Shown: positions 1 through 39,110, counted from the first letter of the stretch. The stretch is 64,000 nucleotides of DNA from Flaccisagitta enflata (GCA_965153355.1 OZ231127.1:67270001-67334000); one strand, 5' to 3'. Notes: generated from the sequence alone by a model not told the origin. Program-made: numbers and translations.

Positions 1-248
1 CTATAAAATTTGTACAGCTTTTATGATATTTTACGAGTCAATTTTTAACCGTTCAAGGCAGATGCGTTCATTGGTATTTGAGCCATGGCTGCTGGAGTAC
101 TCCTGACTCAGAAATCGCGATAAAAAGCAATGCTACTATCTAGGCGAGAATCATTCCATTGTCATGGGCTTGCCATGGGTGCTGTCACAAGATACGTGTC
201 TAGGACACCATTGATTTAGAAGGTCGAAAATCTCGCTCGTGAGAGAAA
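1..248 (+). other. 5' flank / presumed 5' UTR of C2CD5
   Basis: No coding signal. The sequence runs directly into the C2CD5 ATG at 249. No promoter element can be assigned with confidence. Confidence 0.4.
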
Positions 249-26643
<26,395 letters not shown>

Positions 26644-27727
26644 ATATTGCGTTATTTCTTGTTAAACGATGCGTCCTCGCATCTTTACAAGAGGGTCTGT
26701 CCGTTGGTTTGCCCATCCAATACGCTTTTTCAAAAAGAACACGTCTCATTTCTCGACACGCAGTAATGTCGTTTTTCAACTGAAATGATCTATTAGCTGT
26801 TTTTAAAAGCTTGTTGAATAGTCAGGACTTTTCAAAAATTGTCTGTCTGTAAAGTCTGTTCCCCTATACGTCACGCACGTTCATTGTTCAGCGTGGAATT
26901 CAGAACACACAGTGACACAGTCAGGACGCATCGTCGTCCGATCAGGCTTGTATATGTTAAAAAACTATACAGTGTAATGTTATATTTCCTCATTTGCTCG
27001 CATTCGTGGCAGTTCCATTCATTTGCTTAAATTGCTGTCCATTTTTTGTACTTTGCGCGTGCTTTATGTTATTGTTTCAATTTTTTTCATCAAAAGATCT
27101 CACAATTAGTTAAGTTTTCAAAACATTAATTTTTGCCGGATTATTATGGGGAAGTTCGATGGCAATACAGATATTTTGCTACTGACTGGGGACTGAGGGA
27201 AGGGAATTGTTGCCGTGTATGCTGAAATGTATCGTGCAGTGGGACAGTCGGAATAAAACACTTTTGGATATGTCACTCGGACATATAACCTGAGTTTGCA
27301 CGATCGCATATTATTATCACATGTGAGAGGAACTGTTTTACAATGGGAATAGAGGGGGGGGGGTCGATTGGCACGACATTTTCTTTTAGATATTGGTTTT
27401 TACTGCGATTGTGCTTTGCCTGGTCATATATCCGAGTGGCATATCCGAAGTTGATACATGTACCAATTCCCCCATTATGGAGTTTTGTTGTGGAGATATG
27501 ACAATCCATGAGGATATTTCTTGCTGCTGTTGATTTTTGCAACATTCGCTAGTCTTTGCTGCTGTTGCTTTCTATCCGTGATATTCAAAGCTATTAAGTT
27601 TTTGTATTAAGTTGTCCATTTACAGTAGTGTTACTTAAGGCCTTAAAGGATGCGTGCGTAATGATCACGCGCATGTAACAACGACACGGTGGATAATTAA
27701 CTCTCAACAAAACGTGAAGGGGGAAAA
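26644..27727. other. Intergenic region C2CD5-BFAR
   Basis: 1.1 kb with no coding signal. Holds a hairpin-headed repeat fragment at 26668 and presumably the C2CD5 3' UTR and BFAR promoter/5' UTR; no clear poly(A) signal or TATA box picked out. Confidence 0.5.
26668..26720 (+). repeat. Hairpin-headed repeat fragment (family A-like)
   Basis: GATGCGTCCTCGCATC (6-bp stem, TCCT loop), then TTTACAAGAGGGTCTGTCCG and TTGGT units. Stem bases differ from the 24001 copy in a compensating way. Confidence 0.65.
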
Positions 27728-28758
27728 ATGACGGATCGGCCCGTCCAAAGTGATGTCGCCGAAATCGCTCGAATTACCCAGGACGAATTTTCGATACTGG
27801 ACACCTGCACGACTGACTCTGCGATTGGTTCCGAACTTGTAGAGGATGACGTTTCAGTGCCATTGTCTGTCGCGTCTCTCAGCGACGACGACGACGATGA
27901 AGACATAGATGGAGATGAACTCGCGCAGCAGCTGACTCTTTCAGATAGTCAATCTTTGCCTCTGCGTCCTTCCCCTACTAAGTCACTTCCACGATCTCCT
28001 TCTAAAGCTCACATTGACGGCGATGTTCCCGCTCCAGTAGACATACGTGACGAAGATGTCTCTGGATCGTGTCCTGACAAGCCGACCCCCTCATCCAACG
28101 CCAACTCCGTCGCGACGCCCAAAAAACTCGATGCTAACACCTCCACTAGCGACGCCAATGACAATGACGTTGCTCTCTCGCAACGACCAGACTCTACATC
28201 CAGTATATCGCCGGCCAAACCCTGCGGCGCGTGTGCGACGCAAAACACTGTCGTCTCTGACTCCAGAGACGGCGATTTAGTTGAACTTCAGTCGTTGAGC
28301 GTTCGGCGACGCGTCGGCATCGCCGAACGGCAGCAGCAACAGCAGCCAGCTCAGTCATTAGTTCAGGAACAAGGGCTGTTTCGTTCCCTGGAAACTGGCA
28401 GCCACACGTTATCAAATAGCGTCGAGGATATCATTCATTTAGGCGCTGCTGGCGTTGATGGCGCGACGACGGGGACGAACCATTTAGCAGACAGCTGCGA
28501 CGAAGATGACGAATTGCCTGTAGTCAATAGCCGTGGGAGCGATAGAACATCGCGTGGTGACTCTAAGACGGAAGTTGATAAAAAGATTTCCGCCATTGAG
28601 GATGACGATAGCGCAAATGTTTACTTAACGTCTTTTAATAAATGGGATCCGACGAGTTGGCCATCGTGGTTTGAGCGACTTTTCACCAGCGGCGGTCCCA
28701 ATGGCTCTTGCGAGAGTTCGTTCGACGATGACGTGGTCGTCGACCAAAACAGCACCTG
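27728..28758 (+). CDS. BFAR: BFAR exon 1 (acidic N-terminal extension)
   Basis: ATG at 27728 (GGGGGAAAAATG context). Asp/Ser/Thr-rich, probably disordered; ends VVVDQNST plus two bases of a Cys codon. No known domain. Joined to exon 2 by phase and a strong donor (CTG|GTGAGT). Confidence 0.85.
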
Positions 28759-31700
28759 GTGAGTCAACACCTTTTGAATGGTGGTTTACCTCACGTAACT
28801 CTAGTTTATTTCAATACAACGGTAAATAGAAATTTCCACGTGCTCTCTATCTACCATTTCTCTCAGAAATCTTATTGTTGGAACTCGCTGTGAGTTTGTA
28901 TACACCTTCTTGCATTTTATTTTTTAGCGCACTTGATGCGGAGACGCATGTGGCAGCAAGAACGCCGAGTTTATCCAAAAACGAATTCAATTGCTCCTGT
29001 TGTTTTGAGCTCATGGTGGAACCAACAACGATTCAGTGCGGCCACAGGTATTTTGAAGCTTGAGAAGCAGCCCCCCCAAGGGGACAGACTTACGTAACAG
29101 AGGGGGAACTTGTTTGTCTGTTGCTCGTTTGTTTGTGCAAAATTCTCCGTGCTCTACAGGTCTGCAGGACTTCCTCAGCTTCAGGGTGGTTCCATCTCAA
29201 AATGTACAAACTGAAAACCCTAAAAAATAGATTTTACTCATTTTTGGTGTAAAGGTACCCCTTGGGGAGTTATTGAAGAATCCCGAATATTTTTGCTCTC
29301 GGGCCCATATTTGGGTTTTACGGGGGTTTGAAATCTTGGGGCCCCCGGGTACCCCCAAAACTTTAAAAAGCCATATCTCAGCCATTTTTTGTAGTAAATG
29401 GACAATCTTGGTGTCAATCATTTAGTTTTAACACAAAGAATCATATGAGAAAAAAATTTGAACCAAGAAAACACATTTTGTGGGTTTTTACCCCTAGGGG
29501 TAGTCATTTGGGGTACCCCGGGGTACCTAGTACGTTGAAATTTTGGAAAAAAAAGTTGGAAAAATATTTTTCTGTGTTTGTAGATTCATAATCAAGAATA
29601 AAAAAAACCTGTTCTCCACCCCTTAATACCCAAAAAAAAAAATTCCAGAAATGGGTGGTAGGGCCAATTTTTGTTATTTCAGGCAAATTTTGATGATTTT
29701 GGTTAAAAATGTCAAAAAATGGCTCTACCACCCATTTTTGGAATTTTTTTGGGGTATTAAGGAGTGGAGAACAGGGTTTTTTTATTCTTGATTATGAATC
29801 TACAAACACAGAAAAATATTTTTCCAACTTTTTTTTTCAAAATTTCAATGTACTAGGTACCCGAGGTACCCCAAATGACTATCCCTAGGGGTAAAAACCC
29901 CAAAGATGTGTTTTTTTAGTTAAATTTTTTTTCTCATCTGATTCTTTGTGTTAAAACTAAAAGATTGACGCCAAGATTGTCCATTTACTACAAAAAATGG
30001 CTGAGATATGGCTTTCTAAAGTTTTGGGGGTACCCAGGGGCCCCAAAATTTCTAACCCCGTAAAACCAAAAATATAGACCCGAGAGCAAAAATATTCGGG
30101 ATTCTTGAATAACTCCCCAAGGGGTACCTTTACACCAAAAATGACCAAAATCTATTTTTTGAGGGTTTTCAGTTTGTACATTTTGAGATTCAGCCTTCAG
30201 GGCAAGCAGGGCAATGGGTACTCCATGACCACGTACTTCCCTTGGGCGACTGGTTTCCCCGTATGTTTCATTAATAGTATTGCCAACTGATGGTGCCGAT
30301 GCTAAAATTGGTGAAATATTTTGGCTAATTTGTATGGAAATCTCCGTATGTGAATTTCTTTCATCGTATAAGCGTTGTTTTGTGCTAACAAAATTGTTTT
30401 TCCCGCGTCTTTTCTCCGCAGTTTTTGCCGCGCGTGCTTGGCGAATTGGTATTTCGGTTCTAACGCCAAACGGACTTGTCCTCAATGTCGACAAAGCTGG
30501 AACGGCAACCCGCAAACCAACGTCATTTTACGCTCGGCGATACGGACGTTGTTTCCAACGGAACTGGCGGCGCGCGAAGCCGAAGCTCAACTCGATATCG
30601 ATTCGCTCGAAAAGTTAAAACGGTTCGAGGTCGCCGTTTCCGTTACACATTCTGGCATTTTCGGATCTTTCCTGCGTTATCTTTGGCCGCGCACAGGAAA
30701 TGGATTCGCCAACGGATGCATTTTCAGCTTTAGCTTGTTCCTCATTGTGTATTTGGCGTTTACGTGGCGTCACTCGGAGGAGGAAATGACGACGGTGACC
30801 AAGCCCATTGTCGACTGGCGCGTGGAAGACGTCGCCAGCTGGTTGGATGCGTTAGGGCCTTGGACCAAAGACTACCGCGCGTCTTTCGTCGAAAACGCCA
30901 TCGATGGACAGCTCGTTCTCGCTCTCACTGATCGAGATTTGCAGGAACCGCCTTTCTCCATTAAGCTACATTATCACCGCCGCGCCTTTCTCGCCGCTCT
31001 CACCGCCACGAGGAATCACGGTGCTAAACCGCCCACCAATTTATGGGAATATAAAGCCGCTAAACCCGGGACGGCTTTGTTGCTGTTGTGGGGTTTGAAG
31101 TCCTTGCCGCGGCACACGATTCTTTTGTATATGTTAGTGTTTGACTACGACGCCATCTTCCTGCCTTTTGTCCACATTACCTGCCCTCTCGTGGCTGACA
31201 GCGGCGACAACATTCCATTGGACAGGTATTGAATAGGTGCCTTTTGCGTTTTAACCCTGGCTGAAGGCAAAACTAGTATCACTGATTTTGTGCAAACAAA
31301 ACTCAATCAGCCAAACTTCTATTTCTTTTTCGCCATTATTCCCACCCTCTTACCCTCACCTACTCATTCTCGCGCGTTCAGTGATCAACGCCGTCTCGAT
31401 CCGGCCTTCTGGGAATTACAGCCCTTCCGTCGCAAAGCCCTCTTCTTTCAGTCGCTGGTTTCCTCCAAAGAGGGAACCGAAGTCTCTTCGTCCTCCTCCG
31501 TTGCTCTTCAGTCGCCAACTTTTGCTCAGGTTAGCGAGGCATCGTGTCATTCAAAAGTTGTCATTTGTGTTTCATCGTGTGGGAGACCAACAAAGTTTTG
31601 AGGCCGTTGTTGCATTTGTGAGATGTGACTTCTGAACTTGTCTTCTCTCATCTGAGTCCCTTTTATCTTTCAGTGGGTGGAATTTCTGACAAAAACTTTA

Positions 31701-32033
31701 TTATTGCCGCATTTCCTGGTGGCGGAAGTGGCGTGGGATTGGTTGAACGTTCACTACTGGACGGTACGATTCATCCTCATGGATTGTCTCTTCCTCTCCG
31801 TCGTGGAACTGCTGCGACTACGCCTCCTTTGCCAGCGGAATTTCCTGCAGTTTTTCACTCCGTACTCGGCGGTGATGCAGGAAATCGGCCTCATCGTCTG
31901 CGTCTGCTTCATTTGGAGATTTTTGCCCAACGTTTTGTGCGACGCCGTATTTTATTCTTTACTGTATGTCTTTCCCTTTTTGAGGATGATCAATTTCGCA
32001 TTCAGAGCCGCCACGTTCCTCCTCAGATCTTGA
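27728..32033 (+). CDS. BFAR: Bifunctional apoptosis regulator (RING-SAM ER ubiquitin ligase), 5 exons
   Basis: Exons 27728-28758, 28928-29047, 30422-31225, 31382-31529, 31674-32033; 2463 nt, 820 codons, all GT/AG and phase-consistent. C3HC4 RING from C366 (NCSCCFELMVEPTTIQCGH, then SFCRACL and CPQC), split by intron 2. A membrane segment near residues 479-503 (CIFSFSLFLIVYLAFTW) is followed by a SAM domain about 512-580 (DWRVEDVASWLDALGPW), NLWEYKAAKPG, LLYMLVFDYDAIFLPFVH and VAEVAWDWLNVHYWTVRF, then further hydrophobic segments, as in animal BFAR. Known role: ER-anchored E3 ligase that restrains apoptosis and ER stress via BI-1/caspase-8 interactions. Odd: a 343-residue acidic N-terminal exon, whereas the human protein (450 aa) has about 30 residues before the RING. 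Confidence 0.95.
28928..29047 (+). CDS. BFAR: BFAR exon 2 (first half of RING)
   Basis: Encodes SKNEFNCSCCFELMVEPTTI and QCGH, the first zinc ligands of the RING. Confidence 0.95.
29194..30189. mobile_element. Foldback element in BFAR intron 2
   Basis: Inverted arms 29194-29668 and 29716-30189 (about 474 bp each, nearly identical by eye) around a 47-bp centre. Contains GGTACCCC motifs and no credible ORF. Followed at 30190-30255 by a fragment of the family B tail (GGGCAATGGGTACTCCATGA, CCCTTGGGCGACTGGTTT). Confidence 0.9.
30422..31225 (+). CDS. BFAR: BFAR exon 3 (rest of RING, membrane segment, SAM)
   Basis: Begins SFCRACLANWYF and CPQCRQSW, completing the RING; continues through a hydrophobic segment, SAM domain and FDYDAIFLPFVHITCPL. 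Confidence 0.95.
31382..31529 (+). CDS. BFAR: BFAR exon 4
   Basis: Encodes DPAFWELQPFRRKALFFQSL and a Ser-rich loop; phase fits both neighbours. Confidence 0.88.
31674..32033 (+). CDS. BFAR: BFAR exon 5 (terminal membrane region)
   Basis: Encodes WVEFLTKTLLLPHFLVAEVA then WDWLNVHYWTVRF and several hydrophobic segments; TGA at 32031-32033. Matches the conserved C-terminus of BFAR. Confidence 0.95.
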   Translation, partial: WVEFLTKTLLLPHFLVAEVAWDWLNVHYWTVRFILMDCLFLSVVELLRLRLLCQRNFLQFFTPYSAVMQEIGLIVCVCFIWRFLPNVLCDAVFYSLLYVFPFLRMINFAFRAATFLLRS

Positions 32034-32452
32034 TCTAAATTTTTATTTTCTTCAACGATGAAATTGCTTAGTTCTGTAGTTTGTTTAGTCGTAGCTGTAG
32101 TACATGAATGGAGAAAGCTGCAAGGGTGCCGAAGAAGTATCATGTTGTTAATGTGTTAAGGACTTCTTCCACGATTAGTGCTGATGCTTATTTATTTGTT
32201 ATGTTTTTGTCTCATTTCCACTTATGTAGTTCCTTATGTAGATTCGCAGATTGTCTTGGTGATAAGTTCTGGTTGTAGCGTTAAATTGGCTTATGTTGTA
32301 AGAGCTTTATGTATTTGATTAAACACGATACCTCCTCTCACGGGAAATCAGTGTTAGTCTATTTTTGGGTCTGGTTATTTCTTTGTGTCAGAATCGTCAG
32401 TTTCTGTGCGTCTGTCTTTTGTTCTTTCTATCTTTCTTTCTTACTTCGTTTC

Positions 32453-32456
<4 letters not shown>

Positions 32457-32542
<86 letters not shown>
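32457..32542. repeat. (TC)n microsatellite
   Basis: Over 40 uninterrupted TC units. Confidence 0.97.
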
Positions 32543-32545
<3 letters not shown>

Positions 32546-33715
32546 ACAGATGGTCAACTGGTTAAAAGCTCAAAAGGCTCTGCGGGCTGGCTTGGGAAGT
32601 GATTTAGAGGCTAGATAGTCATTGGGCAGGGGCGACAAATTCTGCGCCTGAAAGTCCCGAATAAGCAAAGGGAAATTGACGGAATTGTCGACCGATTGAC
32701 CGACAGACAGACTTCATGGTAGTTTACGAAATCGAATATCCGCGCTTAGAAATTCGTTTCATGACAAGACGCAAAAGGCGTATGAGGGGTAGAGGGGGTA
32801 ACGAGGGCGGGTAATCTTTGGACGGTCTCAAACAGGCAGGTAGATTGGTCGGTTGGTAGATTGCAATTTTGTTTCAAAAGCTTTTTCCTAAAGCTTTTTC
32901 TTAAAGATTGCCCTCTATTGCTAGCTTTGGACTTCGTCAATAAGTAACAAGGGAGCAATCCTCCGTGGGCGTGGTGTCGTCTTCTCGTTTCACTCGCCGA
33001 GCCTTCGTCGGCGTAACAGCGTCACGGTCCGTCATGTCGGATAAATTTGGAGAGACCCAATATTGTTTAAACGGACCACGAAAGAATCCTCTGGGGAGCT
33101 TTTTGTTAAGAGAGCGAAGATTGTCAGGAGAGAACTCCTTTTCTGTGCCTGTGGTATGAGTCATTGTCTATCTGCCTCGACTGTATTCGACAGTGCGGTA
33201 ATCTGAGCCGGATCACCCATTAGGTAGGTATGGAAAGTGTTATTTTCAGGATCTTAAAAACTCTCGGGCGTCCTTGTTTTCCCATCATATAGCTGCTGAA
33301 GGGTGTAAAAACAAAGGTTTTAGACATTTTTTGGCAAAAAAATCAATTTCTAACTGTTTAGCATGAATGAAAACTAGGTCCAGTATTCCGAGCAGTTTTT
33401 GCAGTCTCTTTTTCATCTTATTTTTTATTTTGAGCCACCTCGGATCAGATTATATGGTCATTTTTTTTTGTTTGGCTCAAAGCCATGTAAAAATGCTTCA
33501 ATTCAAGCCCAACCGGAGGCTGCTAGCTCAATTTGTTGAACAGATATACTAAAATGAATGCAGATGGTCTTGCCCTAGTCTCTGCCGTTTTGACAGGTTG
33601 TTTTGTTTTCTCTATAACTTCTAAACGAATTGAGCTACAGACCTGGGATTGGTCTTGTTTTGAAGATATTTATGAGATGAGTATGCAAAATTGCTATATT
33701 GAATCGAAGGCCGCC

Positions 33716-33957
33716 AAACGCCTCGTCGACACGTCTTCAGATGCCTCCTAGGATCATATCAATGTGTCATAAGATAGCAACAACCAGAGCTTGATTTTAT
33801 GACATCCAAGGACCATCAAAATTGATATCTTTAACCAAACGCCTCGTCGACACGTCTTCAGATGCCTCCTAGGATCATATCAATGTGTCATAAGATAGCA
33901 ACAACCAGAGCTTGATTTTATGACATCCAAGGACCATCAAAATTGATATCTTTAACC
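33716..33957. repeat. 121-bp tandem duplication
   Basis: Two apparently identical 121-bp copies beginning AAACGCCTCGTCGACACGTC. Confidence 0.9.
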
Positions 33958-34142
33958 AAACATCCTGTATGAACTACCTGGTCATCGGCACAGCATCCCG
34001 TGTCAGCGGGGGCCCATGGATGCTGCAACAGCTTGCCAACACTTCCAAAATTTGGTCAACTGCAACTGTCTACCACCAATGTCAATGAACCGCTGTACCC
34101 TTAAAAATTTGACTAGTAAATGCCAACAGACACCCCCTCTCT

Positions 34143-34240
34143 TTAGTTGCGGACATGCAACTCTATAAAAGGCTTTGTCCATCCGTTGGTCCATTGGTCT
34201 GTTGGTCGGTCGGTCGGTCCGTTAGTCCGTTAGTCCGTTA
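34143..34240 (+). repeat. Hairpin-headed repeat fragment (family A)
   Basis: GTTGCGGACATGCAAC head with both stem arms changed together relative to GTCGC...GCGAC copies; then CTCTATAAAAGGCTTTGTCC and GGTCGGTC units. Confidence 0.75.
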
Positions 34241-34290
34241 CGCACGAGTCCAAAACGTAAAATATGCGCTTTTATGATGATGCAGTTGTC

Positions 34291-34294
<4 letters not shown>

Positions 34295-34357
<63 letters not shown>
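34295..34357. repeat. (GT)n microsatellite
   Basis: About 31 uninterrupted GT units. Confidence 0.97.
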
Positions 34358-34359
<2 letters not shown>

Positions 34360-35611
34360 GTGCGGTTTAGCGATAAGATCTTGTAGGTCGGCTTATGACG
34401 GCGAGCATCCGACGGCATGATTTAGTGTGTCAACAGGGGTTAAAATAGAAAATTCTATGAGAATAAAAACAAAGAATAACATGAATCTAAATGGATACTT
34501 TTTTACAAAATTTGCATTCAAAAAGGAGAAAACAGCAAGTAGAGCTATCAATAACTAAATGTATTCACTAGAAAATATTCAAATTTCATTTTTGTCCCCG
34601 ACGAACAGTTTTCGTCGGTGACTATGAAGTAGCAGTGATGTGTAGTCTGTCTGTCGTCTGTCGTCTGTCGTCTGTTTAAAACCTTCTCATATTTTTGGAA
34701 CCAGACTTCAGAATTTTATGAAACTTTGCTGGTGTTGTTTATAGGTCAATAGGAGCTTGTGTACCAATTTTCAGAAAAATTCACTAACTTTTACTACCCT
34801 TTGCCTATTATTTTTATGGCAATATTTTACTGGACTTAGGCGATTTATATAGGTAGAGGGTAGTAAACTTATGTGAATTTTTTTTTAATTTGGTATGCAA
34901 GTAAGGGTCACTAAATAATTAGTCCCTGCAAAATTCGAATTAAATCTGAAGTCTGGTTCATGAGATATTAGCTATTTTATGTAGTAATATGTTACTGGGA
35001 CTTAGGCAATTTACATAGGCAAAGGGTAGTAAAGTTAAGTGAATTTTTTTTAAATTTGGTTAACAAGTTGAGGATAGTAAATAAACCACCCCTGCAAAAT
35101 TCGAATTAAATCTGAAGTCTGGTTTAGGAGATATTAGCTTATTTATGTAGTAATATGTTACTAGGACTTAGGCAGTTTACATAGGCAAAGGGTAGTAAAG
35201 TTATGTGAATTTTTTTTTTAATTTGGTATTCATTTAAAGGACATCAATTGAACAGCCCCTGCAAAATTCGATTTAAATCTGAAGTCTGGTTTATGAGATA
35301 TAAACATATTTATGTAGTAATATATTACTGCTCTGAGAGTGGGTGAATTGTTCATTGAGGAGATTCGCACTTTTCTCATTTACATATTGCGGATGACCAT
35401 TTATTTGTTCAAAGATTTTTGTGTGATGCATTTATTAGTTTAATATCATTTTACATTCACTCATGTTGTTGTTCAGCTTTATAGCAATTTCATTATTACG
35501 ATTTAAATGATAAACAATTACTAATTTAGTTACTTGTAATTCCCAACGCTGAACAACTTATAGTATTCAGAAGATTTGCTCTGGTCAAAGTTCACCTTCA
35601 TGGTGAAAAGG

Positions 35612-35936
<325 letters not shown>

Positions 35937-36893
35937 GGAGAGAGAGTGAGCGCGCGTGCCTTGTTTAGTGTTTAAGGTGTGCCTTTATTTTTTTTTTTTT
36001 TTTTTAATTTTTTTTGAAAAAATTTTTTTTTTTTGAAAAATTTTTTTTAATTTTTTTTTTTTTTTTTATTCTTTTTTTTTTTTGTTGTGTATCTTCTCGA
36101 GTGCGTTTGCGACAAAAACTAAAGTACAGTCCCATCGGGGACTGTAATTTTGAAGCTTTTTTGTTCACTGATAGGAGGCTTGTTAAAATTATAACTTTGC
36201 ATAGAAAACAAAAAAACACAAAAATGAAGAACATAGCCCCCTTCCAAAATTGTTTATAGAGGAGGCTATGTTTTTGAAAATGCAAAATTTCTCTGCATTT
36301 GAGAGTATTATAATTTTAACAGCAGTAAAAAGAAAAGAAATGTAAGCAAAATTTCACTAAGAACCCTTATTTTCTTTGCTATTCTTTTGTGAATTGCCAA
36401 TTTCAAGGTTCTTTTGAGGTCAGCATATAACAAAGACATACACACAGAATATTTCTGGAGATAATTTGTTTTATGAAAGTATTTTTAGCATTACTATTAT
36501 TCAACTATAGTTTAAAAAATAGGGTGAAACACTAGGTGTTGCCATTAATTGCTTTCCGTCTTATGCTGACATGGCGGAGATTTTGTTATGTCGTCAAGTC
36601 ACGTGTTTCTGTCTTCTCGACTTTCACTTCCTCTGTCATTGTCCGCTGTCAGGGGTTCAGAGTTCCTCCATCTATCGTAGGCGTTCCTAAATCTATTGGT
36701 ATTTGTGTGTTTATTTGTGTGTGTGTGCGCATAGCAGGAGGCTTGGAAGTGAGGGTGGGGTAAGGCTTAGGATGCTCCTGCCCACCCGATATTGCGAACC
36801 CCATGCACTTTTTTTTCACATTCCTCAAAGTAAATCAATTACCACAAATACAAATTCCAAGTTTATTTCAAACTCAACTATTTTTGGTCTAGT

Positions 36894-37062
36894 AACAAGG
36901 CCAGTCGCGTGCGGGTGGGCAGGGGCCGTATTTGAGGTCACTTCAACATTTAGGCATGAGCAGTGAGGCCAAAGACCACAAAAAAAAAAAAGTGAAGTAT
37001 GACGGATGGACCAACGGACCGACAAAGCGGGGTGTAGGGTTACGTAGCACGCGACTAAAAAT
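36894..37062 (-). mobile_element. Hairpin-headed dispersed element (family A)
   Basis: Reverse orientation: AACAAGGCCAGTCGCGTGCG at left, GACAAAGCGGGGTGTAG and GTAGCACGCGACTAAAAA at right. Confidence 0.8.
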
Positions 37063-37489
37063 TACAACTTGTAAAAATGAAAATAACAACTCGTATAAGT
37101 TCTATCTGAAAAAAGCTTCAAAATTACAGTCCCCGACTGGGGACTGTAATTTTTGAAGCTTTCTCGTTGCGTAAACGCAACTCGATGAGATACACGACAC
37201 CAATTTCAAGAAAAAAAATATTCAATATTGTTTTAATAATGACATTACTTGATGCTGATAACCATAGTGGATGATGATGATGACAACAATGAATGATAAT
37301 GACAACAAAAATCTAAGAAAAAAATTTCAAAAAATTTTCAAAAAAAAAAATTCAAAAATATTTTCAAAAAATTTTCAAAAAATTTTTCGAAAAAAAATTT
37401 CAAAAATTTTCAAAAATTTTCAAAAAATTTTCAAAAAATTTCAAAATCTTTCAAAAATTTTTAAAAATCTAAAAAAAAATTAAGTAGTT

Positions 37490-37892
37490 GAAGATGATGA
37501 CAGTAGTCCAGGATGATGATAGTAAATGAAGATGATGATAGTAAATGAAGATGATGACAGGAGTTGAAGATGATGACAGGAGTTGAAAATGATGACAGAA
37601 GTTGAAAATGATGACAGGAGTTGAAAATGATGACAGGAGTTGAAAATGATGACAGTAGTTGAAGATGATGACAGTAGTTGAAGATGATGACAGTAGTTGA
37701 AGATGATGACAGTAGTTGAAGATGATGACAGTAGTTGAAGATGATGACAGTAGTTGAAGATGATGACAGTAGTTGAAGATGATGACAGTAGTTGAAGATG
37801 ATGACAGTAGTTGAAGATGATGACAGTAGTTGAAGATGATGACAGTAGTTGAAGATGATGACAGTAGTTGAAGATGATGACAGTAGTTGAAG
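37490..37892. repeat. 19-bp minisatellite
   Basis: About 20 copies of GATGATGACAGTAGTTGAA, the first ones variant. The 19-bp period keeps several frames open; not coding. Confidence 0.95.
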
Positions 37893-38756
37893 ATGAATCT
37901 TGAAATCCATGATGGCAAACCTAAAGAAAAATCAGAATGTAATAAATGAGCAAGTAAACAAATTCATCAACTCCAATCCTCTATACAAATCACCTAAGTC
38001 CTAGTAACATATTACTACATAAATAAGTTATTATCTTATAAACCAGACTTCAGATTTAATTCGAATTTTGCAGGGGCAGTTCAATTAATATCCTTTACTT
38101 GTATACCAAATTAAAAAAGAATTCACATAACTTTGCTACCCTTTGCCTATGTAAACTGCCTAAGTCATAGTAACATATTACTACATAAATAAGCTAATAT
38201 CTCATAAACCAGACTTCAGATTTAATTCGAATTTTGCAGGGGTTATTTATTTACTACCCTCTACTTGTGTACCAAATTAGAAAAAAATTCACAAACCTTT
38301 ACTACCCTTTGCCTATGTAAATTGCCTAAGTCCTAGCAACATACTACTACATAAATAAGCTAATATCTCATAAACCAGACTTCAGATTTAATTCGAATTT
38401 TGCAGGGGTTGTTTATTTAGTACCCTCTACTTGTATACCAAATTAAAAAAAAATTCATAAACCTTTACTACCCTCTACCTATGTAAACCACCTAAGTCCC
38501 AGCTAAATATTACTACAAAAATAATAGGCAAAAGGTAGTAAAAGTTAATGAATTTTTTTGAAAATTGGTACACAAGCTCCTATTGACCTATGAACAACAC
38601 CAGCAAAGTTTCATCAAATTCTGAAGTCTGGTTCCAAAGATATGAGAAGGTTTTAAACGACGACGACGACGACAACAGACTACACGAACGGGCTACTTCA
38701 TAGTCACCGACGAAAACTGTTCGTCGGGGACAAAAATTTCTCTGTCTTTCCTGTCA

Positions 38757-38815
38757 TAGTCGCGGACACGCAACCCTAAATTTTGCCGTGTCATTAGGTC
38801 GGTCCGTTCCTAACA
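38757..38815 (+). repeat. Hairpin-headed repeat fragment (family A)
   Basis: AGTCGCGGACACGCAACCCT head, TTTTGCCGTGTC and GGTCGGTCCGTTCC. Confidence 0.65.
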
Positions 38816-38819
38816 TTTT

Positions 38820-38928
38820 TAGTCGCGGATACGTGACTCTACACCTTGCCGTGTTCTCTGAGCGGTTTTGCAATACTGCCCCTGCCTAACCATCCACGAC
38901 TGGGGTGCCGTGCACCCGACCTTGAATT
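38820..38928 (+). mobile_element. Hairpin-headed dispersed element (family A)
   Basis: AGTCGCGGATACGTGACTCT head and a CCACGACTGGGGTGCCGTGC end close to CCGACCTTG. Confidence 0.75.
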
Positions 38929-38984
38929 TTGAGCGATTTTTACGTAACTGCCCCTACCCAACCATCGCGAATGTCCTGTCGTGT

Positions 38985-38985
38985 A

Positions 38986-39032
<47 letters not shown>

Positions 39033-39110
39033 CTCGCTCTCGCTCTCGCTCTCGCTCACACTCTCGCTCTTGCTCTCTCGCTCTCGCTCTCGCTCTCGCT
39101 CTCTCTCTCC
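38985..39110. repeat. (CT)n / (CTCTCG)n microsatellite
   Basis: Pure CT then GCTCTC units; intergenic. Confidence 0.95.

Larger units (their letters stand above)
32034..34588. other. Intergenic DNA downstream of BFAR
   Basis: No supported gene. Contains (TC)n at 32457-32542, a 121-bp tandem duplication at 33716-33957, a hairpin-headed fragment at 34143 and (GT)n at 34295-34357. Confidence 0.6.

Noticed and set aside
28875-28927. In-frame extension of BFAR exon 2 to the left
   Set aside because: Intron sequence before the TTTTTTAG acceptor; phase with exon 1 requires the start at 28928.
33533-33751. 72-codon frame after BFAR
   Set aside because: Runs into the 121-bp tandem duplication; no homology or splice support.
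37461-37918. Two 149-codon frames (NYCHHLQLLSSSSTTVII repeats)
   Set aside because: Frames kept open by the 19-bp tandem repeat period.
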